This document shows, piece after piece, positions 9,840 to 20,311 of a stretch of 64,000 nucleotides of DNA. Source of the stretch: Tetmemena sp. SeJ-2015 (lineage: Eukaryota > Ciliophora > Spirotrichea > Sporadotrichida > Oxytrichidae). Every line of letters starts with the position of its first letter. Position 1 is the first letter of the stretch. The translations under genes were made by a program, and so were the position numbers. A model generated the notes under the pieces. The model did no database searches, was not told the origin of the DNA, and saw only the letters and a list, made by a program, of their open reading frames with translations. The DNA is taken from assembly GCA_027382625.1 (NCBI GenBank), contig JAJKFJ010021523.1, forward strand, positions 124,001 through 188,000. Reading direction: 5' to 3'.

Positions 9840-12746
9840 TCACACAATCTTTTAATTATTAATCTTGTCTTAGAGTCTTTGCATGAGTCTAACATTAGTT
9901 AGTGGATTTCTATCTGACCTATAGCACCTAAATAGATTTTATTGTGCTTCTGCTTATTTAATTTTCTCGCTTGTTTTCTTTTAAAGTTCTCTAGAAACTT
10001 GATTTTGATTAAGTTAACTGAAATTTGTATACTGCGGCTACCTTTAGACTTCTTTTTCTAATGAATGAGGTTATGTCTATGTTTATGAGTATCTCTATGA
10101 TTCAAAAGCATTGCTTTGCGCTCTTTAGTTTCTAATTCTTTAGGACTGGAAGCCTTCCTGCTACTGATTCCTTTGTCCGATTGTCGACCATCTCTCGAAA
10201 GACTGGCTGACTTCATCTAACAGCTTCTTTTTATAATAAGCAGTAGGCTTGAGTTTGTTTCCTGTTGACTCCTAGTTGAATATCGAAGGCCTAACTTCAG
10301 TAAATGCAGTAGTAGGAGTTTAATTATTGGTCATACACAAAGATCTTTTATCAGAGATCCAGGAGTTACCATATCTAGAGTTATCTCCATTACTGCTATT
10401 TCTCATCTGCATTTTCCAGCTTTTATTGAACAAGGTTTTATTAAGCCCTCTTTCTGGCGATGAGTTTTGCAAATGAGGCTAACTCTAATCTTATAGATCC
10501 TTTTAAGTTTAGTTCTTCAGCCTATGCAAATGAGAAAAAATAATTCAATGATTTAAACGAGTGGACAAAGAGTTATCAAGTGATTGAGAAATCAATTTAA
10601 GTCTCTTAGACTAAATTTCCTGCTCTTGCACTCTATGAAAATTATCCAGCTCTATTTTAAGCTTCTCATCTGGATTGAGTTTATTCAAGGAATAATGCAT
10701 CGCCCTTCTTATTCTACTTCTAGTTTTAGGCATCATAGATTCTTGGATTTAAGATGATCCTGCCACTGAGAAAAAATCTCTTTCCTCAGCCCTTGATGTA
10801 ATCAAACTTGCCCTTTGGAAAATATGCTTGGGAGTAGTGAATTCTTAACTATCAATCTTAAAGTCATGGTTAGCTGAAGGTTCAAATTCATCTATACTTG
10901 CCAAAGAATTTCGAACTGAAGCAAAAGCAGTCTATGGAAGTTAGGTGCGCTTGACTTTGAAGTTTAATCTTGGAACAGGCTCCCCATCATTCTTGTCAAT
11001 CTTGGGACTTACTTTTTGAGATTGGCTCAAATTTGAGATTATATTTCTTGCTTTTCTAAGTCCCTCTATATAAACATGAATAAAATATCACTCTCCTTAC
11101 TTTACTAAGCCTTGAAGATTATATTGTCAACTTGGGATATCTAGTCCAATCCTTGAGCTTCATCTTCGTCCTAATTGTCTTATTTCTTCTAAACTACGAA
11201 AAAGGAGCGTTTCACAGGTGCGAAAGCTAAAGAAGGGTCTAATCTTTGCACTCTATCACTCAATTTAGAGAAGGTACTCTCTTCAGCATGCTAATATTTT
11301 TGAAAGAAGGGAAGTTTGGCTGATAGCGGAGAGCTAACTACTATCTTGTAAGGATTCCTGAGGTCCTTTTAGCTTTCTTAAAATATATAAGAGTCAATCT
11401 CTGACAGTGTTATCCCCAGAAGATGAGGAGCTGTTCTCATTCTCATACTCCCTTATTATATGCTGGTTAGATTGAGTCAAATCCTTCTCTATATAACAAT
11501 AAGAGCCCAGCTATCCTTACCTATATGACTTATAGGTTTGACTGAATCTGTAAAATTTTAAATAAGTTATACCAGTTTAAGATAAATAATTGAAAAAGTT
11601 TATCATCTTAGAAAAGCTCTTCTTCTTACTCAGTCAAAACTGTCTCATTTTTTTCACCATAAGGGTTTTTAATCTTCTTTTTAAACAGTCTTATCTTGAG
11701 AAAGTTTGGCTGGCTGTTTCCCTCATCCTCGATCCTTCCATTATACTCTCTAAATAGTCTTAAGAATGAGTTCATAAAATGATAAAAATGTAGCATATCC
11801 TTCCTAGCTACTTCCTTGTGATTGACATCCTATGGATTCGATATATTCTCTAGGATTTACTTCCTTTTGGAAATCTTATGAAGGTGCTGAAGCATATCTT
11901 CAAAAGCGAAGGGCAAGTAAGAGCCATAAGTGCACTAGAGTAACTCCTCTGCATCCTTTGCTTTAATTATTTGCTGTTACAGTTCTCTTCTTACATTTCT
12001 CATTATGTGTCTGAATTCTATACCATTCTTATTAATATTTCGAATAGAAAAAGCATTTGATAGAAGTTCTATATACTTACAATCCTTGCACTTGTCGTTG
12101 AAAAGGAACTCCTTAAATTCCTGAACACTCAAGCTTCCTGAATGATCAGCATCTAGGAGTTAAAAGAACGCCTTGGTATTCTTTTTGCCAAGTCTGATGC
12201 CGTTACTTAGGAAAAGCTAATTGATCTCATCTAGTTCTAGCATTCCAGACTAGTCCTCGTCAAAACGCTTGAAGATCTGCTGAATGTCTTTGTTCCTTTT
12301 TGCTTCGACTATAGTCTGGAGAGATTCAGTCTTTGCTGTGTTATAATACCTGTGTTTCAACCATCTTATAGTTTCACTTGACTTTAAGGTTCGTTCACTT
12401 ATTGGATTCTACTTAAGTTCAGAGTCAGCGGGTGCTTAAACCAGTCCGAGGTCTCTTTAAGTTTGCCTAAATATTTAGGATTGAGACATTTTCTCTAGGT
12501 CTTTGTTGAAAAGCGGAAAACTTACTGGGAGTTTTTATTAGTAAGATCTCCAAGCCCATCATCTAGAACACTCGTTCCAAAGAAACTCTTCTTTCTGAAG
12601 AATATGCTCTGCCTTCTTTGTTGGTTTATTTTGCTCAGTCGAACTTGAAGGTTGGTAGAGGATGGCTGCTTAGGAACTGACTCATTTACTTATAAACTTG
12701 AACCTAGACTTTCAGTAGTTATTGAAGGCTTGTTGGTAACACTCAT
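9840..12746 (-). CDS. large EF-hand calcium-binding protein
   Basis: About 850-900 residues. The N-terminal third carries a pair of canonical EF-hands with loops DEDQSGMLELDE and DADHSGSLSVQE, preceded by a helix (AKRNKDIQQIFKRF). A helical domain follows (RHIMRNVRRELQQQIIKAKD, LHFYHFMNSFLRLFREYNGR). The rest is long, charged and disordered with Gln/Ser runs and basic patches. Several short GT-AG introns are visible (for example near 11.50 and 12.50 kb). Start ATG at 12744-12746; stop TGA complement at 9840-9842. It is probably a calcium-responsive regulator. The EF-hand pair plus Gln-rich tail resembles many ciliate-specific EF-hand proteins, so no ortholog is named. Exon joints around 12.47-12.53 kb are uncertain. 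Confidence 0.75.
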
Positions 12747-12854
12747 TTTAGAGAACTTATATAATTTGCAACTGTTTTTTGATGACTTCTTAAAATGCCA
12801 ATAATTTCATCTATTTTATTCCGATCATGATAAAAGTATTTAAGAAAAAGCGAA

Positions 12855-14152
12855 TCAAATAAAAGATAATAAGAGGATATAGGTAGAAAGAGCAAACGTA
12901 AAAACTCTTGGGTATAAATTTACTCCAGATGAATAAGACTTGACTATGTTTTGGTAGCTCGTTGGGTAGTTCTTTTGCATGCACGAGAAAATATAATCAT
13001 CATTACTCTGAGACCATTTTTCGAACTTCATTTTCAGATTGACTGCATTCTCAAAGTCTTGATTATTTCCTATTCCACATTCGATCTATGCCTCCATATT
13101 GTTTCTATCAAGAGTATGGCACTTCGAGTTTTCATTGACGACTGTAATTGCTTCAATCAAATTAATTGCCATTAAGAAAGCGACTATTTTTTAATATGTA
13201 AATTAATGTAGTCGAAGGTCTGCTGTTAGCCTGGCATGGGACAATAGCCTGTTGAGTTGTCAAGTGAGCATTCGCACAAGCCTTGAAAATAATTAGTCGC
13301 GTCGTAGTAGTACTTGCAGTAGTTATTGTTTAGTGAAGCTGTGCATAGGTAGGGAGAAGTCTAGTTTTAGTATAAGTCTGTCCATATATAAGAAATCTCA
13401 ACACACTGAGAAGTCACAGCTCCGTCAGTGTTTTCAGCCCACCCTGACTTGCAGAACTGTCCATTATAGACTGCATCTTTCACATCATCTCCATAGTAGT
13501 TTCCCCATCCAAACTTTAAAAATAACTAAGTTCCTTTGTCTTAAGTAAATTTCTCAAGGCAGGTCTTTTGCCCCTTAGTAACATCAGAAGCGTACTTGTA
13601 CCAGCAAAAAGTCTTAGGGTGGCAGTCAAAATCAGAGGAACAAGGATCTCCATGAAGTCCCCAAGGCTGGCAGATACTATTATAAGGCCAAACTGAAATG
13701 GCTTTGCATCTGAGTTGAGTGTCACAGTCCTCATGGCTAGAGCAAGACTCACCCTGAGCCTATCCCCTACAAGAACCATCTTTGCAGTTGTGGGATTTGC
13801 ATTCATAATCAGCTTAGCAAAACCTTCCATTGTTTAAATTTTATCTATAGGAATCCACATCAACGCAATAGGCTACAGTATATTTATAAGGCATTGCTGA
13901 TAAGGCTGCAGAGCCTGAACTATAAGACTGCAACTTGGTGTCGTACCAAGCATAATTCCCATCATCAATGTTGCACCTCTGATTTGTTTTGCAAGAGTAA
14001 AATTCTATCTTAGAAACTGGGTTATCTCCAGAGTGGATAAAGCAAGTTCCATCGAAGAAGTTGAAAGCGCATGTCAAGTCAGGACACTCTAGTTATAGTG
14101 TGCTTTCTAGGATAAAAGTAAAGACAGCTAGGATGATAAGTAGTTTTTTCAT
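12855..14152 (-). CDS. secreted or GPI-anchored Cys-rich protein
   Basis: An N-terminal signal peptide (MKKLLIILAVFTFILEST) is followed by a Cys-rich ectodomain of about 350 residues. Repeated Cx3-6C modules resemble Dickkopf/colipase-like repeats (for example GRFCQADYECKSHNCKDGSC and CSSHEDCDTQLRC). The C-terminus is hydrophobic (VFTFALSTYILLLSFI, then TGA at 12855-12857), as expected for a GPI signal or a single membrane anchor. Start ATG 14150-14152. The body is one open frame except for a 41-bp insert at 13159-13207, whose removal joins QQTFDYIN to LIEAITVVNENSK. Likely a surface or extracellular protein; ligand unknown. Confidence 0.77.
13159..13207 (-). other. candidate IES, pointer ATTAATTT (41 bp removed)
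   Basis: AAATTAAT (sense ATTAATTT) at 13159-13166 and 13200-13207. Removing 41 bp restores the frame of the Cys-rich protein exactly and eliminates a TGA. Without removal, two long good frames abut out of phase. Confidence 0.9.
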
Positions 14153-14223
14153 TTTGATTTTTATTGCAAACCAAATTCTATTTTTAATTTTAGGATTTTT
14201 AAAATGTGAAATGTAAGAAAAAA

Positions 14224-15314
14224 TCATTCCTCTTCATTAAGAATGTCAGTTAGTTCCTGCTTTTAATCTTCACTTAAGTGTTAAGGAAACTCTATGTCAA
14301 ACTTCACAATCATGTCGCCTCTTTGATAGCTGAGTTTCAAAGGCCCAAGTGGGTCATTATTCAGAATAGGCATGCCTTTGCCTTCAATTAGTTTGGTGGT
14401 GTGGGCACTTATGACTTCATCCACTGCTATTTCAATTTTCTCGTTGTTAAGAGTGGTGAAGTGCACAGGTGTGGAAAGCAAGCTATCGAGGAGAGAAATC
14501 TTGTGAAGATAGATTAGATCGTTACCTCTGCGGTTAAAAAGTTTGTGAGGAAGCTCCTTTATTGTTATGACGAGGTCACTGCATTCGTGAGCGAACCTCT
14601 AATGGCCCTCTCCTGGGAATCTGAGCTCTGTAGATTTGCTCATACCTGGTCTGATAGTCACATCCTTGCTTACTACTTGGATCTTTTCACTCCTTTCATC
14701 GCCCATTAAAAACTAGTACTTAAATTTTAATATATAGCATGCCCATTAAGACAACTTTTTCTAAGAGAATTTCTTTCTTGCAGCCATAAAAAAGCTCTTC
14801 TAAAGTGCATTCTACTTCCACCCTCAGCTCTAGGAAACGTTTTCCAAAAAGACGAGAATACCTTTGCTAAAATTGTTCTATCAAAGTCAAACTCTATCCT
14901 TTATCAAAATATAATGTAAAGTACTAATCGTCCAAAGCAATAGAGAAAGGATTGTCTGTGCCAAAGAACTTCTCAAAGATCTCGTTAGTGTTTCCACTGA
15001 AGCTATATCCAGATCTGAAACCCAAGTTTGCATCTGGGATGCCATTCTTTAAAAGTTCTTCTCCATATCGGTCATATACTTCTCTCAATTTAGCTATAAA
15101 AGTATAAGCTTAGAGAGGAGGAGAGTTATCACTTACGATTGCCAAGCACTTCATAGGCCTCACACACCTGAGAGAAGATGTAGTTGCAGTGAGCCATCCT
15201 ATCCTTATTCTTCTCAGGGTGATAGGTTAGAGCTAGTACTCTAAAGCTTTGAGCTATCTCAGGATCAGTAGCTTGAGGTGAAACTCCCAACACAGCGTAG
15301 TAGTCTTTGCTCAT
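14224..15314 (-). CDS. DNAJB-type co-chaperone with HPE instead of HPD (DNAJB13-like)
   Basis: Type II J-protein. The J domain starts MSKDYYAVLGVSPQATDPEI. The catalytic HPD tripeptide reads HPE (TYHPEKNKD), so stimulation of Hsp70 may be weakened. This is reminiscent of axonemal DNAJB13, whose HPD is also altered. After a short G/F-like region come the two C-terminal substrate-binding domains (CTLEELFYGCKKEILLEKVV, KDVTIRPGMSKSTELRFPGE, LIYLHKISLLDSLLSTPVHF) and the final KLSYQRGDMIVKFDIEFP. One GT-AG intron follows the J domain (acceptor near 15082) and joins GNP to KLREVYDRYGEE. A 40-bp insert at 14701-14749 is flanked by a 9-bp repeat. Start 15314; stop 14224-14226. A role in radial spokes is possible by analogy only. 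Confidence 0.92.
14701..14749 (-). other. candidate IES, pointer TTAATGGGC (40 bp removed)
   Basis: GCCCATTAA at 14701-14709 and 14741-14749, a perfect 9-bp repeat. Removing 40 bp joins EKVVLMG to DERSEKIQVVSKDV in frame in the J-protein and removes two TGA stops. No splice-site pair fits. Confidence 0.93.
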
Positions 15315-15724
15315 TTCTAATTTTCAATCAAATTACAATTTTATTTCAAAATATTTTGACAATTAAATGCTTTATGATTCAAAATTAAGCCAAAGATTTT
15401 GAAAGATTTAATGCATTTAATAGTATCTTTTTGATATAAGTGTGGGGCTTTTGATTCAAAATTTAGCAGAGTCTCTCGTAACGTGATTTAAAAATCTATC
15501 ATATTCTTAAATCCGAAATCAAACTGCCCTCCATATTACTATAGAAATATACTCTTAAAGAAAGGTCCTCGACCCTCTCATGCGTTTAAATCTCGCACTT
15601 AAATAATTTCAATAAAATAAGAAGACTATTACTTTCAAAGAGTCGAGGCTTCATTCCCTATTCATATAGTTAGATTCTTCTTTAGTTGCTCGTTAAATAT
15701 GAGCAGGGAGGTCAATGGTCCCGC
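15315..15724. other. 410-bp AT-rich intergenic spacer
   Basis: Lies between the 5' end of the J-protein gene and the 3' end of the carbonic-anhydrase-like gene, both on the minus strand, so it should hold the J-protein promoter. It contains two near-identical GATTCAAAATT motifs (about 15377 and 15452). A short inverted pair (CCTCGAC near 15568, GTCGAGG near 15645) could form a stem, but nothing identifies an RNA gene. Confidence 0.4.
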
Positions 15725-16601
15725 TCAAAAGTTCTTAGCAATCTTTCTTCCATAGACAGGCTGAGTGGTGCAGTAGTTATGGAAGTACTCATTGTGAATG
15801 CAGTGGGACTCCAGATTCTGAATCAGTGATTTCTCAATTGGTAGCACATGCTTCAACACAAACCAGTTGACAAGAGCGTGGGTTGGGGGGACGGTGAGTG
15901 TTCCCTTATAATGATAGAAGCCTCTGTTGTCAGCCTCTCTAAAGATGTCACCCAAGTTTGCGTGCTCTATCTCATCTAAGTTGTCAGTTCTAAAGTTCTC
16001 AAGAGTAGGGTGCGATTTGTCAGCCACTTGGAAGAGCATTGAAATCACCGCCTTCTTCTCATCATAGTTTGCGTGGTCAGGGCCATCTACTAGCTCATGG
16101 AATATTTGCATCTCCATATTGTAGTGCTTTCCATTTAGCTTGTGCTCTGAGGGTCCATTGAAAAAATATTCTAAAAACTCTTATTAGAATCTTATCTCAT
16201 ATCCCTTGTAGGTGTATGGTCCCTTGCCCTCTAAATCTGTAACCTTGATGGTGCTTAAATATTTGTTAAATATATATGCCAATGTTCTCATCGTGCAATC
16301 TGAGAGTGCTGTCTATTTCCTAGAATCTAGTGTGCTTGATGTCATTGTAGTTGAACTCAATGGAAAATGGAGTCTTCTGTAGCTCAGGTGCATCATCTTT
16401 GATGTTGATGGGAGACTGATACTTCTGTATCTTCTGAATCTGCTTAATGAAAATTAAACTATAATATAGATATTGCTGAGGTGTGAGCTTGAACTTGGTT
16501 AAATCGAAATGAGCCAAGCGCACTTAGCACTGCACAGTGACTTGAGTTGACAAGGCAGCATGCTTGAAATGGTTTTGCAATTGCTTTTTGAGTGCGAACA
16601 T
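15725..16601 (-). CDS. alpha carbonic anhydrase-like protein lacking zinc ligands
   Basis: The alpha-CA fold is recognisable from QSPINI (residues about 70-75), the GPSEHKLNGKHYNMEMQIFH block, PVY and C-terminal core strands (KGTLTVPPTHALVNWFVLKH). The three catalytic zinc histidines appear to be gone. Where active enzymes have FHFHxPSEH and ELHLVH, this protein has RFNGPSEH and MEMQIFH, so the ligand positions read R, N and Q. It is therefore more like CA-related proteins than an enzyme. Start ATG 16599-16601; stop TGA 15725-15727. A 27-bp insert flanked by TTC (16160-16189) sits just before the PSEH motif. The frame between about 16250 and 16330 changes once more and is not resolved. Confidence 0.85.
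16160..16189 (-). other. candidate IES, pointer TTC (27 bp removed)
   Basis: GAA (sense TTC) at 16160-16162 and 16187-16189. Removal keeps the frame and turns an over-long loop into YEIRFNGPSEHKLNG, the expected spacing of the carbonic anhydrase motif. The pointer is short, so the evidence is moderate. Confidence 0.6.
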
Positions 16602-16695
16602 GATCTAACTATTGAGTGTTTGAGAGATGATGATGAGTTTTTGTGAGGAATTGGTATAGGCCAAATTAAATTAATTATTAAATCTTAAAATTAAA

Positions 16696-19268
16696 ATGCT
16701 TATAAATCAGAGACAGCCTATCAGGCCCCTCCGTTTGAGGACCAATGAAAGCAATGACCACTCATCTCTTACCAATGCTGAATCCCAAACTACTGCATCC
16801 AATGTCACAGATATGTTCAGCCTGCTCAACCCATCCACAGCCTCTCTCCCTCAGAAGCCCATCAAACTCAAAAAGTTTCATCACAGTCTTCTTGAGGAAT
16901 AAACTGACCGGTTCACAGACAGCAGCACAAATAAAATTCCACTAGATTAGAGAAGCGAACACAGCTCAACAATTACAACAGTCAGGAGAAAGAAACTCCG
17001 CACTCTTAACAGCGAGATCGATCTAGAGGAGATTGATGAATCTCTACTCACTAAAAGGTTTATTCCTAATACACTTGCTAGAGTTCACATTTAACCAAAG
17101 CCCTAAAAGATTGAAAATATTTATTGGAATACAATTTAATCCATATTTTGTTTTATTGACATTCATAACTAGACGTTTTTGAACAACTTGGAAACTCACG
17201 ATAAAGATTCTGCTTTTTATTTTATGGATTATAGAGAATTCATTGATGGGCAGCTTCCAAGATCCACCATCTATATAAATAAACTCCAGAATTAGGTCCA
17301 GGACAGATCTCATTCTACTATTGACCAAAAGTATAGAAATTAGGACTACCTGGCTGGAGCTAACTAATCTAGAAATTATCCAAAAATAATATTTATCAAA
17401 TTAAACTAAATATAATGTAAACAATAATCACAAATTATTCCTCAAAATAACAACTATTTCTATCCAAATTTAATTAAACTCGACTTGCTGAGATTTTGAG
17501 TGTCTCTTTATTTAAAATTATCCAGATTTTTTATTGAACACTATTGTAATCTTATGATAATAGGAGGGCACTCAGTTACTCAAGACCAAAATGGACTAAC
17601 TTTTAATTTAAAAGATGCGGAAGAAATAGCGAGAAGCAGCAGTTTCGAAATGCCTAAAATTAATGTTAAGAATCAGAAAATCCTAATTAATCAGCTGAAA
17701 TGGAACAACCTAAACGCAAACCCTTCAATAGATCCAAAACAGAATTCCTCGAGAGAGATTTAGAAGCATTGGGGATAGTAAGCTAAAACTCAGAAAATTA
17801 ATTTGAAGCAGGTGCTGAAAGACGTTACTCTCCCGGTCATTGATCCATAGCAAAGCGTCTAAAATTTATTTATAATGAAGGCAGGTTTTCAACTGATAAG
17901 AATATCCTAGACTATACCTCCATTAATCAACAGTCTTAACAAATTGAGTTTAGAAGGATATAGCTGTGTAAAAGCACTTTAAGAGGCAGAAATGAAGATA
18001 AGCCACTCATTGAGAGGCGAGCGGATAAAGTAGTTAGGTTACCTCCAAGCAGTAGAAATTTTCAAAGTATGAGCTCACTGAGTACCATGAATTTAAATCG
18101 GAAGTTAAGAAGACCTTCACAAATGAGTTTCTTAGACAAACAAGAAATTCCTATTGAAGACTATCTCACTGAAAGAATCAAATAAAACATCAATAATAAC
18201 TTCAAAGAGAATAAAACTGTTGTGTAACTTTAGAAACTGAACAGCTCAAGCATCAAACTTGAAGAAATTGCAGATAATCATAAGCATTCTTACAGATAAG
18301 TTATCGGACCTCTAGCAACGCAGAATAAAAATCACAGCCCGATACAAACTAGTAGAAGATGTAATAAAGATGATTTGAAGATTGCTGAATTTTCAGGCTC
18401 TAAGAACGAGTTATAGGAAGGTGATGAATCACCTAACAATATTAGATCCCTCAACTTATTCCGATAAAGCTCTGAGGGCTCAGAGTTGGAGGGAGGAAGC
18501 TTGCCTACTCTAGTAGCTAAAAATAGTTTCATGGAATAGATAGAGCGAGAGATCATGCTTTTAATGAAGGATGAAAATTTTCTAAGTGAGTAGAGTTAAG
18601 CTCTCTCTGCAGGTGCCCCAATCAATAAATAAGAGCTGAAGGTGACTAACTTCGACATAGCTGGTGCCTTTACATCAATAGCGAACCATGGAGGACTTTT
18701 GAGAAAAACCTCTTTGAAGCCCGATGATATGGATTTCGATGACGATTTCCAGCAAAATACCACCACTATGAGAGAGAACTCCTTCTTCTAAAAGTTTATG
18801 GCGAAGCACGAGCAAAGCATAGAGAAGGCTATAGATAGATTGCATGGTCAAGCCACAACCAAGATAAATACTAATGTGAAGTCTATAGTGATGAACTTTC
18901 TCTCAGGCAATAATCCTTACCGAAAGGTTAATGGCGATTTGTTCAAGGAGCTGAAGATCAGAGGCTAAACCAAAGTCATGGAAGATTTTAACCAGGGAGG
19001 AGGTCCTAGTGGGCTTATGAAAAAGTATGATACTGAGGAGATAGAAAAGATTAGAAAGAGAAATAGCCGCAGGCCAGATGAACTCAAAGTTTTTGAAAGG
19101 TTTGAGGAGAAGCAACGCATAGTTAGTGATAAAGAAATCAATAGAATGAAGGAGAATAACTATGGTAAGTGGTATCTCAAACCCAATGATTTTAACAAGA
19201 AGATAAGTAAATTGAATAAGAAACTTGAAAACCTAAATAGAGCATTTGGAATTAACGATGATTAATGA
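16696..19268 (+). CDS. unrecognised, largely disordered protein of about 780 residues
   Basis: No known domain. Start ATG 16696 gives MLINQRQPIRPLRLRTNESN. The body is rich in Ser, Asn, Lys and Glu. The C-terminal quarter is more ordered and helical (MAKHEQSIEKAIDRLHGQAT, YDTEEIEKIRKRNSRRPDEL) and ends KLNKKLENLNRAFGINDDQ then TGA at 19266-19268. Interruptions: a 142-bp insert at 17373-17524 flanked by the 10-bp repeat AAATTATCCA, and a probable second small one near 17545-17560 with TAAT repeats. A further frame change lies near 17870. The gene is divergent from the carbonic-anhydrase-like gene, 95 bp away, suggesting a shared promoter region. Confidence 0.6.
17373..17524 (+). other. candidate IES, pointer AAATTATCCA (142 bp removed)
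   Basis: A perfect 10-bp repeat, AAATTATCCA, at 17373-17382 and 17515-17524, flanks AT-rich sequence with an in-frame TGA. Removal joins ANQSRNYP to DFLLNTIV. Full frame continuity needs one further small excision downstream (TAAT repeats, 11 bp). It is the largest pointer-type candidate supported by a repeat this long. Confidence 0.65.
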
Positions 19269-19289
19269 TTTGTAAAATATGACTTGTAG

Positions 19290-20311
19290 CATTTTAAAAT
19301 AAAAAATTCGTCACTTTATTTTCCAAGTAAATCCTTAATCTCTCTACCTTAAGTTTAAAATTTGTGAAATGTCAAGTTTTAGAACAAAAGATTATTCCTT
19401 AGTGTTAGCATTACATTTATTTTGAAATCTTAAAGGCTATTTATTCTACTCAACTGAATAAAATATACATATAGTTTGAATCTATCCTCATTTTAGTTCT
19501 TGAAAGACTATCTATCATCTGCATTTTGCCTATTTGATTAAAAATAAAGAAGATTCATCTGGGGTAGACCTTATTTATAAACTCTCGAAAATGAGAAGTT
19601 GCAAATAAGTTTAGTTTCTTTATGGTTAAAGTCTTCATTTGAGAAAAAGTTAGGGTCTTCAATATTGAAAATGCTGGGAAAAAGAATGTGTTAATTCAAA
19701 CTTTCATTATGAAGGTTCTTGAATTCAAATTAGCGGCCACAGCCCTCGTCGTAAAACATCCTCTAGTTGCTCTGACTAAAATTGAAGTCTGGATATTAGA
19801 GAAATTAAAAATCCACTCTCTTGGAAAATAAATAGGTTTATAGCAATATAGAACCTTGTTCATAGGTGAATGGAGTTGAAATTCGTTGAAGTTGTGGCAT
19901 ATAGGTTGATTGAAATTTATTTAAAGAGGAGATTAGAGTTGAAGTCCACCCATAAAAGGACTTTGGAAAGAGGTTTAAAGTTTGAGGCCTTTCTCGTCTG
20001 GAGAACTATTTTCTGATTTCTAATTAATCGGTTAAGGAATTTAGAACACCCCTGGAAATTTTTCTAGATTTAAATTTTGATTTGAATTCAAGCCCGAATC
20101 TTATTTTAATATGATCAATACATAAATTAAAGAAGATATGTTATAAATATAAAGACTTTTGTTTATTTTTCCTCCATTATATGCTACAAAAGATATTTTT
20201 TAGATTAAGTTATTTCATAATAGAATTACTCATATCTAAAATTATCATGACTTTTATGATTTATCATTTAGCAAAATAAATTGATGTATAATTATAAGCT
20301 GGGACTTGGCT
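19290..20311 (-). CDS. probable coding sequence, Asn/Phe/Gln-rich; extension of HMG gene or separate gene
   Basis: The minus strand here is open in one frame for about 900 nt (TGA-free) and reads like protein, for example MFYDEGCGRQFEFKNLHNES and EDPNFFSNEDFNHKETKL. A second frame (20000-20200) reads FPGVFQIPQPINQKSENSSP. It could be the C-terminal part of the HMG-box gene after one or more unremoved IESs near 20100-20311, where the DNA becomes very AT-rich, or a short separate gene. No start codon or end can be fixed, because the frame stays open into the antisense of the neighbouring gene. Confidence 0.35.

Noticed and set aside
15568..15652. Stem-forming CCTCGAC/GTCGAGG pair as a small RNA gene
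   Set aside because: Seven base pairs across an 80-nt AT-rich loop is expected by chance; no cloverleaf or conserved boxes.
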